From assembly GCF_002443255.2 (NCBI RefSeq), contig NW_019211458.1:15123939-15187938 (forward strand): a stretch of DNA of 64,000 bases, written 5' to 3'. This DNA is from Varroa destructor. Taxonomy: Eukaryota > Arthropoda > Arachnida > Mesostigmata > Varroidae. The position numbers and the translations under genes are program-made. Every line of letters starts with the position of its first letter. The stretch's first letter is position 1. Shown one piece after another: positions 27,488 through 39,912 of the stretch. A model generated the notes under the pieces. That model was not told the origin of the DNA. It searched no databases and saw only the letters and a program-made list of their open reading frames with translations.

Positions 27488-27594
27488 TCACAGCTTTGAG
27501 TCAACATTGTAGTATTTCTCAGGAAGGAAAAAGTCCAGTTGTACTTCCGATCCCTGATCGATGATGCATAAATACTGTTCAAAGTCGCTGATAC
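27488..27594 (-). CDS. HSDL2: HSDL2-like terminal exon ending in SKL
   Basis: Completes glycine 256 and encodes residues 257-290, ending VDSKL and a TGA stop at 27490-27488. The DFEQY and LDFFLPE stretches match the segment that precedes the linker to SCP2 in vertebrate HSDL2. No SCP2-like open frame is visible on this strand in the next 3 kb downstream. Confidence 0.87.
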
Positions 27595-27992
27595 CTAAGA
27601 TAGGAATATAAAGATTTCGTGAGTTAAGCTTATTCATTGTTGGAACTAATACGTGACTATGTTTTGGTTTCAATTTTGTGTGTTTCCTAATGTCGCGTAG
27701 TAAGGTTATTGTCGATTAGTGTTGTAAAAAAAATCATACTATATTGCGCTCATAGTACCAAATCGAATAGACCTACCCTCATTTCGAAGCACCTCCTCAT
27801 CAATGCAGAAATTTCCTGTAAAGTCCATAGGTTTACAGAGTATTGCGTAGGCGGCATCTGCCATAATCGTTGGCCTTCTCGATAGGGCCTGATAAGTAAA
27901 AATTTCAAGTAAAAAATGAAAACAGTTTAATCAACTACAGCACTTCTCTTAGGGCCGTCATTGCTCTCTCTCTCTCTCTCTCTCTCTCCCCC

Positions 27993-28024
<32 letters not shown>

Positions 28025-31000
28025 TATGCTGCCCAGCCATTCTTACAAATAGCCGTAAGGTCAATGGACCTCGTGTGGTAATGAATCCTCAAGTTAGCTC
28101 ATTCTTCCCAAAATACCCACTTGATGGCTTAATTAATGTACCTTTCTGAGGATACTTACATTCATTCATCAGATAGCTTTCCCACCTACCTGTGAAGTGT
28201 GTGAGTCTCCTCCTGCAAGCAGTTTCGAGGCAGCGGTATGAATCATAGTCTTCGGCCATAGAGTGTTGACGGCCACATAACCCCGGAATTCTTCAGCCAT
28301 CCCCAGAGCACACATTGACATACCGAATTTGGTCATTGTGTAAGCGCAATGAGGTGCGAACCATCGGGCATTCATCTCCTACGGTATCAGAATGACAAAG
28401 AGGCCGTCAGGCGTGATCATACTGTGTGCCGAGTTCTTCATTTCTAGATTCCGTGCATTTATTGTGATCAGCATGCTGGTAAATTTTGGAAATATGCTGC
28501 TGAAACATCAGGATTTTCGTAAAGTATACATATGCACCAAATGCTACCGTAGACTAAATATAATATCTAGAATATGGAAGCTTCAGACGAACACCGTTTC
28601 GATCCGTTGGAAAAAGGTGGCGCTCTGAAGTCGTTCGGTGCTATTCATGTGGTGGTACTCGTATAGAAACGCTATTTAGTAACAAAGTAAGTGCAATCTT
28701 AGGAGTAAGTAACGTTAAGTAAGGCAACCCGAATGGAATAGAGGCTCTCCATCGTACTGATTAAAATTGGCAACCTAAAAAACAGACTGTTTAACTGTAC
28801 TAAGGACACCCATTTAAGGGCAATTTTTAAACTTTCAAATAATAACTTGAATAATTAAATACATACGTGCCTCTTCGGCTCTGAAGCTTAATCAGCTACA
28901 TGAGCGCTGCCTCAAGCTTGTACGATGTGATACCCGCGTGTAGGGTTCATCTGCAAAAGTATTGCTGAAGCGGTCCATTCACTTCTGGGCTTTCATTAAA
29001 CTTTTTCTGTTTACATGCTTATTGAGGTTTACTAAGCCTTAATGACTTTCTTGATTTTGTATTTCTACTTTGCACCTTTAAGACGTGAAGCCCCCTCTAT
29101 AAATTCATTACAAGGCCATCTCTATGTGATTTTGCAATGCAAAATGCATTACTACAACATTCTGTTCTATATGCATCGTTTCAATATCTACAAACCAATC
29201 TTTCTTATCGGAATTCTTCTACTATAAGAGATCCCTTGGTCATTAGAATGATTTAACTAACGAGAATCCACTTCTTTCCCCAGCTTCTACGGAGTGACAT
29301 CAAACGTTTGATTTCGACAGTAGGTGGTAGGTAATTACAGGCTACCAGCTATTTTATCTCGCTAGATGATTGGGTTAGTGGCACCATTTGGAACGAACAA
29401 CTGGGCTAATGTTATTCATTTTTCGGTTATCTTCGAGAATAAAAACAACATCTGTATGCGTAGATAGGTAGATATGATTCCAATGATAAATCCACTGATT
29501 ATGTACTTTCTATGCGAACTTTTTTTTAAAAATTTCACATGTACATTTTTTTTACGGACTCCCGGCGTGCCTTCTAACTATTTGTCATCGTAGTGTTGGG
29601 CTTTAGTCAGCGATTTTCAGCTGCACAACTACCCCCGCCTAGTTTGCCATAGCTTCCTACTTTTGTGGTCCTGTGTCGTCATCGCGAGTTGTTTTTATCG
29701 ACAACGATTTCGTAGTGTCCTCTGCCCAATCCATTGCGCAAGCGCTAGAAGGCGAAGTACTGCAATGCACGAGCCGTAACAGCTTTCAGAGAAGGTACTT
29801 TTCTGCTCGTTCGGCTAGTCTGCTTCGACAGCATGCACTTATTGGCCCGCATCAGAACCCAACAGGTCTTCAAAGTCCAATGCATGATTATAAACCCACC
29901 TCCAACACAGACGTATTTGGTTACGCGAACGATTTTTGTTAACAAGGCAATATTTTTATTCGACATGTCGTTCCCGTACTGTGAAATAAAAAAGCAATAT
30001 ATTCCACAACTATATTCTTTATGATAGCCATCTTATATATTTTCCGTACCAAAATAACACCCTTCGCTTGCTAACTATTTCTGAGATTCACAGTGGTAGC
30101 ACTTCTAAAGTTGCCGAACATTTTCTTACAAATATAAAATGCCGTAGGTGGTACTCAGCGATCTTGGCTTGAACATTTCTTAAGACTATGTTATTATATA
30201 TAAGATAACGGTGGCTCTTCATAGAGCAAACACTTACAACACAGTTTTCAATAGCAAGATTAGCGAAAACAATTTTTTCTTTAGCGGACGCCTATGCTGC
30301 AAATTACGCTCCAGTGGAAAACATAGACATTTTTATGCCATATACATTCTAATAAGAGTAACTGAAAAATAGACCTAACATCATCCTTAAGCTACGAGTG
30401 TACTAAACGTTGCACGGAAGATAGCGCAAACAGCTACAGAAACTTCGTAGATAATCCAAAACGGAACGGGTGCCCAAGATTATTGCTTATTTATATTTTC
30501 TGATACTAACCAGCGGCGGCGAGTTGTTGAGGATCCGTCCTCCATATTGAGAGGCCTTAAGATGTGGAATGCAGTACTTAGAGGTGAGAAATGTTCCCCT
30601 CACGTTAACTTGATGCATAAGGTCATAGCTGTCGAATGATAGAGCAACAGTCAGCTGAACATAAACTTGAAAGTTTAGTGGATTCACATACATATAGATT
30701 TCTTTTTTGCTCTAAATCATTTAAGAACTTCACGTAGACTTATTGTATTTGTTCTCTAGAAATGATTGCAGTATCTAGATGCATAAGGGTACATGCACTG
30801 AATTGCACGTTGGCGTGGTAACACAGACAGTTCTCAATGTTATTTTATTTAGGCTCAGTGACACCTAGTTTGTCTAATGTTTGTAGGTGAAACAAAATTC
30901 CCTAGGTAACGTGCTGTACTAAGATTGACCGCTATACCGTTTCATCTCTGTGTTTTCGGTTGACGTAAGGCTGATGGCCGATGCGTTATTGACGAGTACA

Positions 31001-33170
31001 TCGATTCCTCCAAATCTTCGCACAGCTTCCTCAACGGCCAAAGCCACGCTTTGTTCATCGCGAACATCAACTATAAGAGGAAGACACTTGCCACCCGCGG
31101 CTTCCACTTCAGCAGCAGCTGTGTAGATTGTACCTTGTAGCTTCGGATGCGCCTGTGCTGTCTTCGCAGCGATTACGATGTTGGCACCATCCTATATACA
31201 AGAAACCAAGCAAACACGATCCTTTAATTAATACCGACCGAATGCAAAGCGACTAGGGGTGTAAGTCCATCAAGTTTTTGAGAGCATTAATCCCATTTTC
31301 CCTCTCTTCTGCCTACACTATTCCATCTTATTTCAGCAACAACCATGTTTTTTTCTGCGCCCTATTCTTAAGATGCCCACTCTTCTTTCAAAAGAAAAAA
31401 AAACCTCTCAACATCACTACTCCTCGAATGGTATTGCTACCCCAAGAAAGAGCTATATCTATTCCCTATAACTTCAACGTAGTTGAGATCCTCGAATATA
31501 TTAATGGTGAGTCAGCCGGCAGTGCAACTGTGTTTTTCCTGTATATTCACTGAAGTAAAACTTTCGGCATCGGTCTAGGAATAAATGAATATATCAATCG
31601 CCGGGCATCATGATAAACACAATGTTAGAGGGCTAAGGCCAAATTATGGAAATTATGAATCATAAGTCACCAAAGAGCTGAACGAATGAGCTTTGACGTC
31701 GAATTTCAAGCAAAGAGAGGTATAAAGACATGAAAAGGGAGCACTAAATTTAGCACTGGGGATGAGTTTCTTCAAAAAATCTTAGATAATGGTGACGACG
31801 TACTTCCGCATGTTCAAATAAACAGAAAAGCCTGTTTTTTACGAAAGTAATAAGCCTATGCAACGTTATGAACTCGTCAATATATAGTATTACCTCTGGG
31901 GCAAGACAGCCAGTCAATAACACATAAGTCCTATATAAAATGAACCGAACAGGACTATGTCTATCAGTCCATCGTGTGTAATGCTCTAAAAAAAATGTAA
32001 TTCAATATACAAATGGTTTTACATTTAAGCTAGGTAATGTCTGACGGACCCTGACTGTAGGTTGTGAAGTTGGCAAAAATCCATATGTAGAATTCTGTGA
32101 TACTGAAACTCAGCGTTGTAACATCCAATTTAACCTTAATGACTTGTTTGTATTTCCAATGTAGCCTTTACGTAATCCGTTCAGTATTACGTTTACAACG
32201 TTATTTTTACAGTATTAGTATTATTCTAAAAAACATGATCAGAAAATACATACTTATGGTCTATTTTCTATTATCGTCAAACCCATTTACGCTTTGCTTT
32301 GGGGGCTACCTTATGGGGCTACCTTACCTACTGGCGAGATTTGCACCGAATGAGAGAGACAACGAATCAGTTGCCTAGCTCAAATTCTGACGTGCTCTAA
32401 ACAGAGTTGATCTGACCACTTCTGTGGATTTTTTTTGCCCGGGTAGCTTCCTCTTGAGATTGGATTTTTGTCCGATAGAGTTGCACCGTACGAATGTATG
32501 ATTTTCTCCGAATGTACGATGTATGAATGTGATCAATCCAATGTTTACTCTAGAAACAAAAACTGAAAAGTTTGCAGGCAAGATAAGCTACGTTCCCACA
32601 TCGACGCGCAAACTTGTAAGGCAGAAAATCTATGTTACTGATGAATACTACCTGATTCCAGGGTTCATGTTCATCCGCACCAAGCGAGATGTGTTGAATA
32701 AATTGATCCACTAAAAAAGGACTAACACGTCGTCCAAAACAGCATGTAGTCTAGTTTATAGTATAGTTTGTCGTCCAATATAATTATGTTTACTCATCTA
32801 CAACATTACTGCTTTTCCATCAATTCGTTTTCGGTCTACCTCAACTTACATCTGGCTACCAAGGCTCGAGTTCTGAGCTTTATGTCAAACAGGTAGCTGG
32901 CTCCCGGCACGAAACGAAGTCTGTCTGTCTATGCCGTGTGAGTGCAAACCTAGACCGCAATGTGTCCCTAAGATTAGCAGGCAAAGCACGTTACCCATTA
33001 AGTGGAACTACGAAAAGAAACCTTTATTTCCCTTTTATAAATAAATGTGTCCCCCGCTTTGCTGTCGTATTAATTACCTTGGCGCATTTGAGAGCGATTT
33101 CCTTGCCAATGCCGCGACTTGCACCCGTTATGAAGATGGTTAGCCCCCGAAGTTTTCCTGTGTTCTCCAT
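27488..33170 (-). CDS. HSDL2: HSDL2-like short-chain dehydrogenase, six exons, peroxisomal SKL end
   Basis: Six minus-strand exons join in frame: 33170-33078, 31191-30938, 30628-30511, 28378-28190, 27888-27777 and 27594-27488, giving 873 bp and 290 residues. Every junction is GT-AG. The product is a classical SDR oxidoreductase resembling hydroxysteroid dehydrogenase-like protein 2. Visible motifs are the NAD(P)-binding TGASRGIG (residues 15-22), NNAS (99-102), the catalytic asparagine in QVNVRG (N124), the serine in NNSPPL (S152) and the YxxxK pair in AYTMTK (Y168, K172). The stretch WPKTMIHTAA in exon 4 and FTGNFCIDEE in exon 5 are HSDL2-type signatures. Vertebrate HSDL2 has about 418 residues with a C-terminal SCP2 domain; this chain stops right after the SDR part with SKL, a type 1 peroxisomal targeting signal. 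The substrate is unknown; a lipid or fatty-acyl role is inferred from the family. I chose the start at 33170 because MENTGKLRG aligns with the family N terminus. Confidence 0.9.
27777..27888 (-). CDS. HSDL2: HSDL2-like exon 5
   Basis: Residues 219-255 plus one base of codon 256. It encodes PTIMADAAYAILCKP and FTGNFCIDEE, matching the end of the SDR fold in this family. The acceptor is TTATCAG and the donor GTAGGT. Confidence 0.88.
27964..28027. repeat. (CT)n followed by (TA)n compound microsatellite
   Basis: A CT tract at 27964-27988 followed by a TA-rich tract to 28027, inside the intron between exons 4 and 5 of the HSDL2-like gene. Confidence 0.95.
28190..28378 (-). CDS. HSDL2: HSDL2-like exon 4 (YxxxK catalytic pair)
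   Basis: Residues 156-218, phase 0 at both ends. It contains AYTMTKFGMS with the catalytic tyrosine and lysine, then GMAEEFRG and LWPKTMIHTAA, typical of HSDL2. The acceptor is CCGTAG and the donor GTAGGT. The intron between exons 3 and 4 is about 2.1 kb. Confidence 0.9.
30511..30628 (-). CDS. HSDL2: HSDL2-like exon 3
   Basis: Completes codon 116 and encodes residues 117-155. It carries the catalytic asparagine (QVNVRGTF) and serine (NNSPPL). The acceptor is TTCGACAG and the donor GTTAGT. Exon length is 118 bp, leaving phase 0. Confidence 0.9.
30938..31191 (-). CDS. HSDL2: HSDL2-like exon 2
   Basis: Residues 32-115 plus two bases of codon 116. It follows a TATATAG acceptor and opens DGANIVIAAKTAQ, the cofactor-specificity region of the Rossmann fold. 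VDVRDEQ and the NNAS motif follow. It ends ATGAAACG before a GTATAG donor; the split codon is completed by C at the start of exon 3 to give arginine. Confidence 0.9.
32302..32326. repeat. 13-bp tandem duplication
   Basis: GGGGCTACCTTA occurs twice with a 13-base period, in intron 1 of the HSDL2-like gene. Confidence 0.8.
33078..33170 (-). CDS. HSDL2: HSDL2-like exon 1 (start codon, nucleotide-binding motif)
   Basis: Residues 1-31, beginning MENTGKLRG and containing TGASRGIGKE. The exon ends in GCCAAG before a GTAATT donor, phase 0. The reading frame stays open upstream as far as 33209, so a longer N terminus is possible, but family length favours the methionine at 33170. Confidence 0.85.
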
Positions 33171-33219
33171 CTGTACCTGGAATAGGTCCCTTAGAACGTT
33201 GTTACGCATTCAGATCAAT

Positions 33220-36200
33220 TAACAATGACGCTCTGTTGAACTAGGCTAACGTCCGATTATTCGTCTAAAAATCGTACCTTTATGCTGAACTGACTTGCAA
33301 GCGGAAGAGTGCTCGTATAAACTGGTCCTAGTGTCACAACAGTGGATTGAGTACTTTGTGCAAATGTTCTACCTCAATCGTTATAAACGCATCTAGCAAA
33401 ATAATATTATGCAGAGTATGTATTTATTGAAGTTCAGCTCGTCTTCGAGTTCAGATCGGTTCTTGGCTGAGGCCTCAGAAAGGCTTCTAGCTTAAACCAG
33501 CTATTGATGGGCAGGAATCGATTCGATCAACCTCAAATCGACGTGTTGCCAATTTGAAATTGGACTCCATTGTAAAACAAATGGATCGGCAGGCGATCAC
33601 ACAAATATTTCATCTCGTCCTCTTTTGTGCCCGCGAGTTTAGACGTTCCATACTCTAGACACACAAATATAAACACCTATTTCGCAACTCACCAGCAAGC
33701 CAATGTGGCAACATCATCAATCAGCAGCGTACTTGAACCGTATACTTCATCGTTACTGTTCTCGTCGCTTTAAAGCCCATATGTAACGATTTCCCCTGGG
33801 ATAAAGCGTTCGACATGATGTTTTTCACACTATAACCATGCTTCACGTTTTCATACATAGATTCTAACACGAAACGATACAGAGCAGATTCTTCATGCCA
33901 GCAGTTGAATCAATTCCAATCGGTGTTAAATTGTATTTTATTTGGATATATTTAGGGGGCCATAAAACCCGAGTCATGAATTCCAATACTATTCATTATT
34001 TGGGATCACTTAGGTCCATACAACGCTTCCTGCAAACGCGTATAATGTATCTACTAGCCAAATAGAAATTAAATATTGAACTGGGAAAATACATCACGAA
34101 GGATTATATGTAAATTGTTACATTTATGAGTTTGTCTTTCTACAAAGAAGAACTGCTCTTACTTCTAGCGTTGCCAAAATTTACGAGTAGTAGTTGAAGA
34201 GGTTTCAGGTCAAGGCGGTTAACAGGTCCCAGCCGCGAATGCGCAAAACGGTCCGAATGCAGGCTTGATCCTAGTTTTCTGTAAAAGTCCGTTAAATGCA
34301 CGTGCGCAAAAGGGTACATGGTATCAAAGGATTGATATCCTTCTTCGAAACATTTTGGCTTGATTGAAACATTTATTACGCCAAAAAATACATACTAAAT
34401 GACTGCTGAGTCATTTAATAAGATCCAGTTATGGATTAGATCATGTTGTTCCTATGTAATCTCGTCACGGAATTAACACAAGGCCCCTATTGTCCGTTTA
34501 GCTACATGGAAAGTAAGCTGGAGGCCACGGCAATGTGTACATTGATGAAAAGCAAATATTCGGTGACCGTAAACGTGTTACATTATACAGCTGAGCAGTA
34601 AATTATTAATTTGGCTATACGAATTTCCCGGCTCGTCAATGATGTTAGCATAGGCCATTACGTCACAGGCAGGACGGTTAGATCTTTGACCTTACAAAGA
34701 ATGCGTCGCCGAACAATTATCCCTATATTTCTCCTTATAATTTAATCTTTTATGAGATCGTATTATACCAACGTATATAGGTTATGAGTGTTACTCATCG
34801 GAACTAGAGGTTATACCGATGCACTCTACAGGGCACTTGCTTACTCTGAAGACCTTTAATTTTTATATAGAGTCATTGCCATAGATCTTCTTTTTCAATA
34901 TTGCTCAAAAAAGCACATCATGATTTCGAGTTAACGAAAGCTAAACCTACCTAGCTAAGAATAATCTGAAGCTTCATATACATTCGAACAATAATCGCGA
35001 TTCGTATAAAGCATTGACCGACTATGCCGACACTAGGGCTAATACAGCCAACGACGCTGTTTCCGACGGTACCATCGAGGAACAATCACTTCAGACGCGG
35101 GCCTTTTTTTTCTTTACATTTTCAAGGTCAACTTCGGTTCTGATGATGGACTGGGTAAATGAAAACAGCAGAATCACTGGCTGGTTAGCGCAACATTCAG
35201 ACGCTTAAGTTATTTACTTTTCCTATGCCAATGACAGCTAGTAGCTTGCGGAATTAACTACATAGAATACGGTCAGGTGACGCTATCTATAACATGCTCC
35301 CATTCGAGCCAGTTACTAGCCATGTGTTGGCTGTCTGCCAGTAACTTACGGGAAGCTGTAATGATTAAAGAAGTTTCGCATGTTTGAATTCCCACAGTAC
35401 ACAGGTAGACAGGTAACTTGAACTAGACTATGGACAACAGAGGAGATAGAGGAAGTAGCGCAATCCCGTTTCATGAAAGCCTCTAAGAATAAATTCACGA
35501 GCAGTAACGATGAAAACTAGCTTTTGAAAGCCTTAATTTGAGACCTGACGATTTTGGGCGCGTTGGCCTTGCCTCAGGTCGATTGGTATTGTATGTGGAC
35601 AACGAATCGAAGAAGAAGGAGAATGATAAGTAACACAGCAGTTAGCGGCGACCAGCGTAACTGCGCATTTTCGTTCAGTTAAAACTGAAGTGAAAGAAAA
35701 TATGATTAAATCTTTAGTTAAATCCAACAATGAGGAACGTTACGGTACTGCATAACTTTACACTCAGCGGGGTCAGTACTGACATAGAAGTTAAGGGTTC
35801 TGCTACATCAAATGGTTGGGGAAATTGTTACTTCGAGTGGACGAATTTAAGATGATTACAGATTGATTTGTGAACCCCATTTTAAAAATATTGCAAGTCC
35901 GCTAAAACCGAGATGATATTAAAACTACTTAGATATATGAAAGGAAGATTATTATTTTCGTGTACTGGAGGTTTGGCTTCAGTTGGGTCCACGTCTTTGA
36001 CTTTGTTTGTCAATTGTTAAAAAAGCTAAAATAGCTAAATTTACTCTGCATAAGATACAAAATAAAGGGCAATAAAGGTATGTTTAATGGTGAGTTAATA
36101 GAGTTTAAACAAATCTAGCACTTGATATTTTCTTTCTATATATATGTATATATAATAAATTCTATATATTGAGGCAAATAACACCAGGCATGGAAAAAAG

Positions 36201-36440
36201 CAACGATAATATTTAAAGACACGTTTTAAGACAAAACATATATAGAAAACGCCAAATATTGCTAACGAGAATCGTTAAACCTCATCCTAGTCCCGAGCTA
36301 CCCTACTATGGCGTTACTCAATGATACATTTAAGGCGATGCACTATATACGTTTGAGGAACACCTGTACTGAATACTGTAGCTTGTAGTATATATGTTAT
36401 ATTTTGAACATTTTGTGGTATATAAAAGGAAAATGTGCAA
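33220..36440. other. no supported gene
   Basis: Upstream side of the HSDL2-like gene. It must hold its promoter and any untranslated first exon, but I cannot locate them. Confidence 0.5.
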
Positions 36441-36450
36441 AAGAACACAA

Positions 36451-36523
36451 AGCACATGTAGGGTTCGAACCTGCAACCTTCGCGCCGTTAGCACGACGCT
36501 CTGACTAACTGACCCACTGGACC
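36451..36523 (-). pseudogene. tRNA-like sequence (tRNA pseudogene or SINE head)
   Basis: The minus strand holds a 73-base tRNA-like unit. A perfect Pol III B box (GGTTCGAACCC) is at 36471-36461, and an A box, TGGGTCAGTTAG, matches 11 of 12 consensus positions. A perfect five-pair anticodon stem, TCGTG/CGCGA, closes loop CTAACGG, giving anticodon AAC (Val). The anticodon arm and D arm resemble animal tRNA-Ile(AAU), GAGCGTCGTGCTAA, more than tRNA-Val. The acceptor stem pairs poorly (about five of seven, with wobble), the D stem has one mismatch and the T stem one, so it is unlikely to be a functional tRNA. An AT-rich tail lies on its 3' side. Confidence 0.6.
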
Positions 36524-38652
36524 ACAACACGGTGAATCCATCGAACTCGAGTGCCATGTATAGTCGCTACATGCGCCTGTTTAACATTTCTCCATATGCC
36601 ACTTTGTGTAAAACAATGGCTACAGAGTTTGTTGCGGTGATAGCCAAACTGTATTTTAAAATGTGGTTTCAAAACTTGAAAAGTAAGCAGTATTCGTCAA
36701 TTACACAAACACTTCATTAATAGCTACCGAAGATCCCCAAATCGATTTATTTTATTTAGGATTTTAACTCACCGTGTTATTACTGACTATACTGTTGTCA
36801 AATATTCTGCTTGTCAAAAACGATATTTTTCTAACTTGCTCCAAGTGTGGCTTCAACTAGCTGCTTGTATTTTTCAATAGATTTATGTGTACATATTCAA
36901 AAACCTAGACCATTCTTACAGGAAAACCCCAAAACACGCACCTGCTTGATTAACGCTACGTAGAACGAATTATCACAGCCCTATTTCATCTGTACCGAAG
37001 GTACACCCGATCAAGAGTGGGCTAGATGTCAATGCGAGTTACTCCTATTAATTCTAACAGGATATATAACTGTTGTACTACACTCTTTTCTTACCTGTTG
37101 CAAGCCACATCAAAAAGTAACAGGGCTCCGGATTGACAATATCACACTGAAATCTATTCGTGTACCTTTGCGTAGATATAAATTTTTAAGACAAACTACA
37201 TCAACACAGCTGACTCGGGAAGCCGCCAGAGAATCAGCTGTGGGTAAACGAATACGTAGGTTTCGGTGATTTTTAGTGCATGAAGCCTTATCTAAACCTT
37301 TTCTGTTATACGAAAACGGCGTTAAATGCCCATCTGCGAACAGCGGGTGAGCCGTCAATTGACTCGGTTATTTCTGACCGGCTGTACTGCAGTAATATCT
37401 TGAGTCCAATACATCTTAAAGTCATAGTCTAAAGATGTCCAAAGTATTACCATACGATAGCTAATGTACCAAATGTTAATGATCGCGTTGGCATGTGCCT
37501 TCTTGGTACATCTAGTCGTCATCGGTGGACAAAGAAACTAGATATCCCTAATCGGAGACCCAGTACCTTTTCGATTCTATAACTCATGGCTGCTAGTCGC
37601 TATTTGAATGCATCATCTATGGAGTCCCTTGTTCTGTTTTCACGGAATGAAACTAAGCGTCACTTAAATGCTATAGGTCGTATACTTACACGTTATTCGT
37701 TTGGACCTTCTTCCTCGACGGACCGGCCTTTCTGTTCACTACGGCTAAAACGATGAACCAACAAACAACAAGCCTGTTATAAAACAATGGTTGAAGTTGT
37801 GAGCGCTCATCGATGGTGCAATTGTTCAACGCGAGGACTAGTGACTTTTCATTCAAGTAATAAACAACAAGAAATCAATTTTTACGAAAAAAAAAACCAC
37901 AATCAATTTGGTGTAAATGATTTTTTGTGTTTCAGGGCAAGCATATTTCATTAATGGGTATACGAGAAAACTGTTTTTCCGTATCTGATTTACTCATTGT
38001 TTCAGGTTAAATTAAATGTTATTACGGTTCAACTATTAATTTCTAATTCATCCTCCTAATATTAAAAGGTAAATAAAAAGTCGTCACTATAACTCAAAAG
38101 AAAATAAGGTGGAAGTTTTAGCTGAGCAGGGTGTTGGAACTGTTTGGTTCCGAATGAACCATTTATTATAGAACGATTCAGTCGCTCTCGCAAAGTAAAA
38201 TCTTAGATCAAACGAGTTAATAGAGAACTAATTAATCTATTAGATCAAAAATTGGAAAAACTGTGTTTTTACTGGACTTCTGCTGAAGTACAAACAAGCT
38301 CCTATCGTAGTTCTATTTTCTTCATCCGCATATTAATTATTATCGTTATTACTTTTACTATAAAGTCTAAAATTGCAAAGCTGGTATATTTATTATATAG
38401 TTGAGAAAATTTCAGAGACGTCGGTTTGGCCCGGCCAGAGAAACTATGAAGTTCAGCGAAACATGTTCTCGCACCTAGAAATGTAAAAAAACACCATCAG
38501 TTGAGGGCATGCATTGCGTGCTAGCTGGCACCGTCGCAGCGTTAGGTATTCATCTTTGTTCAGTATCGTTAAGCAGCGATACTGCTACAGCCGCTTATAA
38601 TTGAAGTAACTAAGAAACTAAATGTTTTCGTGTCGTTTCTACTTGTCGGGGC

Positions 38653-38670
38653 AGTAGTAGTAGTAGTAGT
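38653..38670. repeat. (AGT)n microsatellite
   Basis: Six AGT units. Confidence 0.85.
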
Positions 38671-39883
38671 TTCAAAATTAAACGAGTAACTTGCTCTCAC
38701 CTGCCCTAGCAAATTAAGATTCAACTGGCCCAGACGTATCGAAGGGCGTGTTACTATATCGTCACAATTATAATGACGAACTAAAACTTCGATAGATACA
38801 TTGTTTTTCCAATAGTAAACCCTTTTATTTAGTACACGATCATTATTACTGGGCCAAAGTGGGCAGGTAGCACATGGTACGGATTTGAAATTTACTCATA
38901 ATGATTACTTGAACATAATCAATATTAGCTCAGATGATATAACTTAATTGAACTATCAGCGTATCACACTATACTCCAAGCATTTCGAACACGTTCATCT
39001 GCGTACTCATTGCAACAACATCCACGATACGGACGTATTCCGTGCGTGCCGTGGGTGAAATTTTAATTTTCTCACTTTCCTTTATGACAATATAGTGCAT
39101 TGTATTGGTTGCAGCAGACAATGAAAACCATTTGATGTTAAATGATCAATTCCAGAGGAACGATTACGCAAACAATTACCGATTCATCTAATTTACTAGG
39201 TTTTACCCCCCCCTCGTAGCGAAAGGCCGCAGGGCCGCTACGGCTATGCAGGGCACTGTCTTCGTCTGGTTTCATATACACACGCACACTAGACGATATT
39301 GCATAGAGTTATCTCAGCATATGTCTAGCAATACTTCCATTGTTTCATCTAATGCAGATGCTAGTAAATGAATCCGAATGCTATTTCTCTCTATATAGTG
39401 AGTATTAAATGTAAAATGCTTGTGAATAGGGTTTAACCGTGAAATATATACTTGCTGAACAATCAGTGGTATCTTTTTCATGGGACAACTGTCAGCAAGC
39501 TCGTCTCGGACTAGTTGAAAAGCGTAAATAGTATTTTTTTTTTTTCTAATTGTCTGGAAGAATTTCGCTCTCATGGGGCTAATCTCTTGACGAATATCAC
39601 TGCTTTCACCGAACACATGTTGTATATGGCCTTTTAATGAGACCGGCTGTATCTATTCAACGAGTTAGGTTTGACATGGACTGCTTGCCGGAAAGCGAGC
39701 CACACAAGACAAAACCATGTTCCACTCTATTCGAGAGAAACACCGTATTCAGAAATACCAAAAAAGATCTCGACAAGCTATTGCCGCTGGAAAAAGGTAT
39801 TTGCATTGAATGAAGCTTAAAAGACTGTTGCGGTCATCTACGATCTTCAAAAAACAGTCGGGTGCCGGCTACATGGGAAAAGA

Positions 39884-39912
39884 ACTCTCTCTCACTCTCT
39901 CTCTCTCTCTCT
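39884..39912. repeat. (CT)n microsatellite
   Basis: A CT tract with a single A interruption near 39894. Confidence 0.9.

Noticed and set aside
27961..28149. A plus-strand frame starting in the CT/TA microsatellite
   Set aside because: It is a translation of simple repeats inside an intron of the HSDL2-like gene.
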